From Desulforhabdus sp. TSK (lineage in GTDB: Bacteria; Desulfobacterota; Syntrophobacteria; Syntrophobacterales; Syntrophobacteraceae), in contig NZ_BQXM01000004.1 in assembly GCF_022836495.1 (NCBI RefSeq), positions 113,390-177,389 of the forward strand: 64,000 nucleotides of DNA, written 5' to 3'. This document shows, piece by piece, positions 59,653 through 64,000 of the stretch. The stretch's first letter is position 1, and every line of letters begins with the position of its first letter. The notes beneath the pieces were generated by a model. It was not told the DNA's origin, did not search any database, and worked only from the letters and a program-made list of their open reading frames with translations. Made by a program: the position numbers and the translations under genes.

Positions 59653-61316
59653 TTCCTGGGGCCCTCCTTCCCTTGGATCAATGCTTCCGGATGACGCTGC
59701 AGTGTGTCCGACAAGGTCCTCACAGCACGGGCACTGTCCGTCAATTCCTTAATGAGCTGCGTCAAGCCGTGGCGCAGCTGGGAATCATCGCCGATCATCC
59801 GGTCGGCACCGCTCATCAGCGACTCTGCCTTGATCAATGCATTGCGGGCGGTATCCGACGTCGCTTTCAGGCTGTCGAGCAGCCGGCCGACATCCTTCAG
59901 GGAATCCACTCCCTCTTTTACGGATTTGGAATTGATGAGCTTATCCGTCGATTGGATGGTATTGCGCAGGTCGTCCACGAGGTCCTTCAGGGGGAGCTGG
60001 TGGAGCTTGTCTATGAACTCTCCTGCCTGGGCGGAAAGCTCTTTGAACTGCGACGGCTGCGAGGGCAGTATCGGAATTTCGCCTCGCGTGTCGAGCTCCG
60101 CAGGGGCAGCCTTGGGGAAAAACTTGAGCGCGACCACCTGCTGTCCCGTAAGGAGGCTACCGGACTGCAACTGCGCCCGCAGCCCTTTTTTCACCCAATC
60201 CTTCAGGTACTTGTAATGGAGCGCTTCCAGCTGAGCTTCGGTCAGGCCAACCGCACTGGAAAAATTCAGCCGCTCAGGCTCGATTTCGACGGTCACCGGA
60301 ACCTCCACTTCCCCGGTTTTGGGATCCATCACGATACGCACGCCGCTCACCTGACCGATCTTGATGCCGCGAAATAGAACCGGGGCTCCGACATCCAGCC
60401 CGCCCAGGGAATCGTCTTTGAAATAGATGAGAAAAGTACGTCTCAGATGAAAACCGGCTTCCTCCGCCCGGCTGAATGAGGCGTAGAGTGTAAACTCTCG
60501 CCCTTCCGGGCTTTGGGCGGTATCACTGTACTTTCGATCGGTGTCGAAGGCAATGCCGCCGGTCAGTACGGATTGAAGCGACTCGGTACGAAGGTTCATT
60601 CCGCTCGAAGTGAGCGACAAGTCAATGCCGCTGGCATTCCAGAAACGGCTTTGGTCTCGAACCAGCTTGTCGTGGGGGGCTGCAATAAAAACCGTGAAGG
60701 TGACACCACTCTGGTCTTCATCGAGTGAGTAACCGAGCACATAACCGACCTGGATGCCGCGGTAGTAGATTCCGGAGCCCGCCGATACCGATCCGACAGT
60801 GGGAGCGTGAAGCTTGTACGTGGTCCCGGGAACATCCACTGTCAGGACCGGAGGTTGAGAAAGACCGATGAAATCCCTTCTTGCCTTGCCGGGTCCCGGA
60901 CGCATCTCGATGTATGTACCGGAGACCAGGGTGCTGAGTCCTGAAACACCGGATGCCGTAAGCTGCGGCTCAACGACCCAGAAAGTCGTACCTTCTCGCA
61001 GCTGTTCCGCGATATCCTTGCGCATTTCGGCCGTCACCACCACCCGACTGAGATCCTTGTTGAAATCAACGGCATTGACGGTGCCGAGATCGACGTCACG
61101 GTATTTGACCCTGGTCTTGCCGACCTCCAGACCGGAGGCCGTTTCAAAAGAGATGGTGATCGTGGGGCCTTTTTCTGAGTAGGTCTTGTAGACGAGCCAG
61201 ATCCCTATAAAAAGAGCTACGAGCGGAATAATCCAGACAATGGAGGGCTTTTGTTTCTTTTTGACAATGACCGCTCGGGGTACGTCATCTCGTGAGGCGC
61301 GAGGTTCTTCATTCAT
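59649..61316 (-). CDS. pqiB: PqiB-like MCE-domain protein
   Basis: 555 residues from ATG 61314-61316 (GGAG upstream), overlapping the pqiA 3' end by 8 bases. One membrane helix (about residues 22-42, IVWIIPLVALFIGIWLVYKT), then three MCE repeats (TISFETASGLEVGKTRVKYR; YKLHAPTVGSVSAGSGIYYR; LIYFKDDSLGGLDVGAPVLF) and a long coiled-coil C-terminus (about 420-540). Forms a hexameric periplasm-spanning tunnel thought to carry lipid. Confidence 0.93.
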   Translation of the reverse strand: MNEEPRASRDDVPRAVIVKKKQKPSIVWIIPLVALFIGIWLVYKTYSEKGPTITISFETASGLEVGKTRVKYRDVDLGTVNAVDFNKDLSRVVVTAEMRKDIAEQLREGTTFWVVEPQLTASGVSGLSTLVSGTYIEMRPGPGKARRDFIGLSQPPVLTVDVPGTTYKLHAPTVGSVSAGSGIYYRGIQVGYVLGYSLDEDQSGVTFTVFIAAPHDKLVRDQSRFWNASGIDLSLTSSGMNLRTESLQSVLTGGIAFDTDRKYSDTAQSPEGREFTLYASFSRAEEAGFHLRRTFLIYFKDDSLGGLDVGAPVLFRGIKIGQVSGVRIVMDPKTGEVEVPVTVEIEPERLNFSSAVGLTEAQLEALHYKYLKDWVKKGLRAQLQSGSLLTGQQVVALKFFPKAAPAELDTRGEIPILPSQPSQFKELSAQAGEFIDKLHQLPLKDLVDDLRNTIQSTDKLINSKSVKEGVDSLKDVGRLLDSLKATSDTARNALIKAESLMSGADRMIGDDSQLRHGLTQLIKELTDSARAVRTLSDTLQRHPEALIQGKEGPRK

Positions 61317-62559
61317 CACGATTGGCTCCAGCTGCGTCCCAAATGAGACGCGGATCAAAACTGAGGGCGGCAAATATAGTCAGCACAACAACGGAAGCAA
61401 AGGCAATTGCGCCAGCCCCGGGAACGATGGTTGCAATCGAACCCATCTGGACAAGAGATGCTGTGATGGCAAGGACGAAGATATCAACCATCGACCAGCG
61501 TCCCACGGCATCGATAATTCGGTAAAGCCGCGTCCTGTCGGCAGGCCGCCACCGAGACCTGTGGCGTATCGAAAGAAGCAGAGATATCAAACCGATCAGT
61601 TTGAGCATGGGCACGGTGATGCTTGCGAAGAATACCAGTGCCGCGAGGGGCCACATCCCGGAGCTGATCAATTCTTGAACACCGCCTAAAATGGTGCTGA
61701 CGAAAGGCCTCCCGAAAGAGACGACTGTCATCACCGGGTAGACATTGGCGGGTATGTAAAGGATCGCCGCAGCGATGACGAGAGCCCAGGTGCGATCGAG
61801 GCTGTTCCGTTTACGCCGGTGCAGCACAGTACCACAGCGGGGGCAGAAAGAGGGCTCTAAATCCACGTGGCAAACCATGGTACAGGCATGGCAGCCGACC
61901 AGGTGCTTCATCTCGTCGGAGCTCGGCCACGGCTGGGGAGGCGATCGCTGCAGCCGCTCCCAAACTTCATTCGGCTCATAAACGGTATCTGCGGCGGCCA
62001 TTGCGACGATCATGGCGACGAAACAAAACAGTGCAACATCGATCTTGATGGTCCCCACATCCGCCAGCTTCACCCCCGTCACCAGCACCCCAAGCATGAA
62101 CACTTCCGCCATGGACCAGGGGTGGGCAAGCTCCAATAGGCGGACGGCATTTACAGCAAAGGGAGCACGCCGGCCAAAATGGAGGGGGGCCAGCACGTAA
62201 AGGTTTATCAAGATCTTTGCCAGGGGTGCGGCAATCATGACGAGGAAAATCAGTATGCCGACATGCCACATTCCCAGCTGATAGACGGCAAGCGCACCGG
62301 ATATGAGTCTGCTGCTTTGCATGCTCCCCTTGATGGACATTGACAGAAACGGAAAGGCATTGGCAAGCAGGAACATCACCAGGGCAGTGAGGTTAAAGAC
62401 AAATGCATTGGCAATACTGCGTGAGTTTCGCTTGAGAAAGACGGCCCCACAGCGAGGACATCCGATCGTCGTCTTATCCGGCGCATCGGGGAGGGAATAG
62501 AGGGCATCGCATTCCCGGCAGCGCATCAGCCGGCTTGGGACGACGGGAGCAGGCGTCAT
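61309..62559 (-). CDS. pqiA: PqiA-like integral membrane protein
   Basis: 416 residues with two homologous halves. Each begins with a zinc-ribbon (MRCRECDALYSLPDAPDKTT then GCPRC; CHACTMVCHVDLEPSFCPRC) and continues with four membrane helices; ALVMFLLANAFPFLSMSIKG and AAAILYIPANVYPVMTVVSF are the paired first helices. The inner-membrane partner of PqiB in lipid trafficking and envelope stress. First gene of the operon; a ribosome site is not obvious. Confidence 0.93.
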   Translation of the reverse strand: MTPAPVVPSRLMRCRECDALYSLPDAPDKTTIGCPRCGAVFLKRNSRSIANAFVFNLTALVMFLLANAFPFLSMSIKGSMQSSRLISGALAVYQLGMWHVGILIFLVMIAAPLAKILINLYVLAPLHFGRRAPFAVNAVRLLELAHPWSMAEVFMLGVLVTGVKLADVGTIKIDVALFCFVAMIVAMAAADTVYEPNEVWERLQRSPPQPWPSSDEMKHLVGCHACTMVCHVDLEPSFCPRCGTVLHRRKRNSLDRTWALVIAAAILYIPANVYPVMTVVSFGRPFVSTILGGVQELISSGMWPLAALVFFASITVPMLKLIGLISLLLSIRHRSRWRPADRTRLYRIIDAVGRWSMVDIFVLAITASLVQMGSIATIVPGAGAIAFASVVVLTIFAALSFDPRLIWDAAGANRDE

Positions 62560-62738
62560 CAGGGGGTTCCATCCTTCCGGTATCTTGCAAATTCTTAAAA
62601 TGACGGCGCAGTGGCATCACTGACGGGGATGATTCATCCAGTTCACTCTACCCCGATTCGGATACTGGCATCAATTTTTCAGCCAATGCACTGAAACCAG
62701 GTCGCCCCGTGCTGCAGGAGCTCAGGAAATGGCATGAA

Positions 62739-63320
62739 TCAAGGCCTTGTGACCTCCAGTGCAACAGCTTCCGTGATCCTCAAAACGACCTGATCTCCCT
62801 TTTTCACCCCTTCAAGATTCTTGACCTGAGGCCCCACCTTGATGGTCCGAATTCCTCCCGCGGGTCCTCTCAGAGTGACGGTTCGCGCTATGTAATCAAT
62901 GTCTTCCACGTTTGCTTCAATTTCAGTGGTCTCTGCAACAACACCAGCGGGCATCTTCCCCTTCGGCGCCAATGCCACGACTTGCGCGCCTTGTGCTTCC
63001 GGAGGCGCCCCAGCTTTTCTCACAAAAACAGCTACCTCTTCGACGTATTCGGCCCTGACAATGTCGCCGACCTTTATTTGATCGAAATTTCTGGCGTTTT
63101 TGGCATTCAGCGTGACAGTCCTTCCACTCTCTCCCGTGACTGTGACCGTTCGTTTCAGAGTATCGACCGCCTTCACCTTCCCCGTCATCTCGATCACCTC
63201 CACGGCGATCGCCCCCGGTTTCTCTGCCTGGGAGGTGTTCACGCTCTGCTGGGTCCCGGCACAATGAGCAAGTGCCAGAACCATAACTGCCAGCATCAAA
63301 AATGCCTCTATTTTTTTCAT
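62739..63320 (-). CDS. predicted lipoprotein with repeated beta domain
   Basis: 193 residues, start ATG 63318-63320 with AGGAGGG upstream. MKKIEAFLMLAVMVLALAHC is a lipoprotein signal (ALAHC). Two similar blocks follow: GKVKAVDTLKRTVTVTGESG then RTVTLNAKNARNFDQIKVGDIVRAEY, and ANVEDIDYIARTVTLRGPAG then GIRTIKVGPQVKNLEGVKKG. They look like small OB- or SH3-like barrels. Function unknown; secreted to the periplasm or outer membrane. Confidence 0.75.
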   Translation of the reverse strand: MKKIEAFLMLAVMVLALAHCAGTQQSVNTSQAEKPGAIAVEVIEMTGKVKAVDTLKRTVTVTGESGRTVTLNAKNARNFDQIKVGDIVRAEYVEEVAVFVRKAGAPPEAQGAQVVALAPKGKMPAGVVAETTEIEANVEDIDYIARTVTLRGPAGGIRTIKVGPQVKNLEGVKKGDQVVLRITEAVALEVTRP

Positions 63321-63382
63321 TTTCTTTACCCTCCTTGAATTTTCAAATGATGGCGTAGAGACTGCCCCGGGACCACTTCCCT

Positions 63383-63988
63383 TTACTGGGGCGGATTCAC
63401 CACCACATAAGTTACCTGGTCTCCTTGATAAACAGGCTGGTACCAGACCGAGTTTGCCTGATAATAAGTCACGCCGCCCACAACCACAGGGGACGGGGGG
63501 ACAGTGAGGGAGTTGAATGCGGCCGCCGTCATGGTCGAACCAACAACCGCCCCCGTGACAGCGCCGGCCGCATAGGCTCCCGCGGGGGAAGCCCCGTAGT
63601 AGCCCCCGTAATGACCATAGTAGCCGCCGCCATATCCGGAGTAATGGTAATCATCGTAGTCCGAAGCGTAGCTCTGTCGGCTTTGCTGAGCCTGCCGGCC
63701 ATAGTTCTGCCAACTTTGGGATTGCTGTTCGCCGTAATTTTGCCAGCTCTGGGATTGCTGTTCGCCGTAGCTCTGCCGGCTTTCCTGAGCCTGTTGACCG
63801 TAGGATTGGCGGCTCGACTGCATATCGCTGCGACCGGACTGCATCTCCTCGGCTGAGGATTGGCGATCGGATTCCATGCTCGCCCGGTTGGCCTGCCAGT
63901 TCCCGCTACCGGCCTCATCACCACCGGAAAAGCCCCCCATTCCTCGAAAGCCGCCACCCCCGTCGTCAAAGCCCCGTCGCTTATACAC
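63383..63988 (-). CDS. Gln/Ser/Tyr-rich surface-type protein (5' end not in window)
   Basis: The frame reads from RGFDDGGGGFRGMGGFSGGD through RQSYGQQAQESRQSYGEQQS-type repeats (SRQSYG/SWQNYG, about seven units), a Gly/Tyr linker, a hydrophobic patch (AGAYAAGAVTGAVVGSTMTA) and a C-terminal domain (SPVVVGGVTYYQANSVWYQP then VYQGDQVTYVVVNPPQ). The apparent start MYKR falls in adapter-like sequence at the window edge, so the true N-terminus, probably with a signal peptide, is missing. Genomic sequence is credible only to about 63973. Confidence 0.7.
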   Translation of the reverse strand: MYKRRGFDDGGGGFRGMGGFSGGDEAGSGNWQANRASMESDRQSSAEEMQSGRSDMQSSRQSYGQQAQESRQSYGEQQSQSWQNYGEQQSQSWQNYGRQAQQSRQSYASDYDDYHYSGYGGGYYGHYGGYYGASPAGAYAAGAVTGAVVGSTMTAAAFNSLTVPPSPVVVGGVTYYQANSVWYQPVYQGDQVTYVVVNPPQ

Positions 63989-64000
63989 ATCTGACGCTGC
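63974..64000. other. Illumina Nextera adapter-like sequence
   Basis: CTTATACACATCTGACGCTG at 63980-63999 and its flanks match the reverse complement of the Nextera read-2 transposase adapter at about 25 of 27 positions. It is most likely a library artifact at a contig end, not genomic DNA. Confidence 0.8.

Overview
The window (about 55-58% GC overall) reads as a chromosomal stretch of a strictly anaerobic Desulfobacterota-type bacterium, most like the sulfate-reducing or syntrophic lineages. The indications are a Desulfovibrio-type FMN-binding protein, TAXI-type TRAP transport with a DUF1850 partner, a TSUP anion permease under an apparent sigma-54 promoter, many PAS and histidine kinase signalling proteins, an ADP-forming acyl-CoA synthetase fused to an acetyltransferase, and a selenocysteine-decoded gene. 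The lineage is inferred; no rRNA or tRNA gene is present.

Layout. 1-2.0 kb: leftward enoyl-CoA hydratase (cut by the window edge), a broken TetR regulator and an FMN-binding protein. 2.4-8.0 kb: a degraded island with the tail of a giant phage-type polyvalent protein, an IS200 transposase fragment, hicBA, a NERD membrane protein, a small lipoprotein and a dead tyrosine integrase. 8.0-11.5 kb: an mgtA-type Mg2+ P-type ATPase with a PTS EIIA-like partner. 11.5-14.8 kb: a leftward MerB-like (organomercurial lyase family) gene in which BOTH catalytic cysteines are TGA codons, each followed by a SECIS-like hairpin; upstream lie a broken outer-membrane barrel gene, an integron-type integrase remnant and noncoding inverted-repeat elements. 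14.9-21.6 kb: small secreted and membrane proteins, hemerythrin, a TVP38 remnant, and an intact IS200-type element (itself carrying a nested MITE) at the junction of two truncated genes. 21.8-28.6 kb: thioesterases, MscS channel, TAXI/DUF1850/TRAP permease operon. 28.7-34.2 kb: a c-di-AMP (ydaO-type) riboswitch before kup, then a PAS kinase, DUF488 and YihY genes. 34.5-49.7 kb: signalling and energy-stress block (TSUP permease, USPs, a histidine kinase with four stand-alone receivers, a PPDK-like protein, a Pat-like acyl-CoA synthetase/acetyltransferase, a beta-helix protein). 49.9-58.1 kb: PAS protein, endonuclease IV, trkH-trkA, purB, U32 peptidase. 58.2-64 kb: secreted Tyr-rich protein, pqiABC, a lipoprotein and a Gln/Ser-rich protein cut by the end of the window.

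Common threads: potassium and magnesium homeostasis (mgtA/EIIA, kup under c-di-AMP, trkHA, MscS) and multi-step phosphorelay signalling. The strongest unusual feature is the double-selenocysteine MerB-like lyase at 11783-12493, which ordinary gene callers would split into three ORFs. The last ~27 bases match an Illumina Nextera adapter and are probably not genomic.
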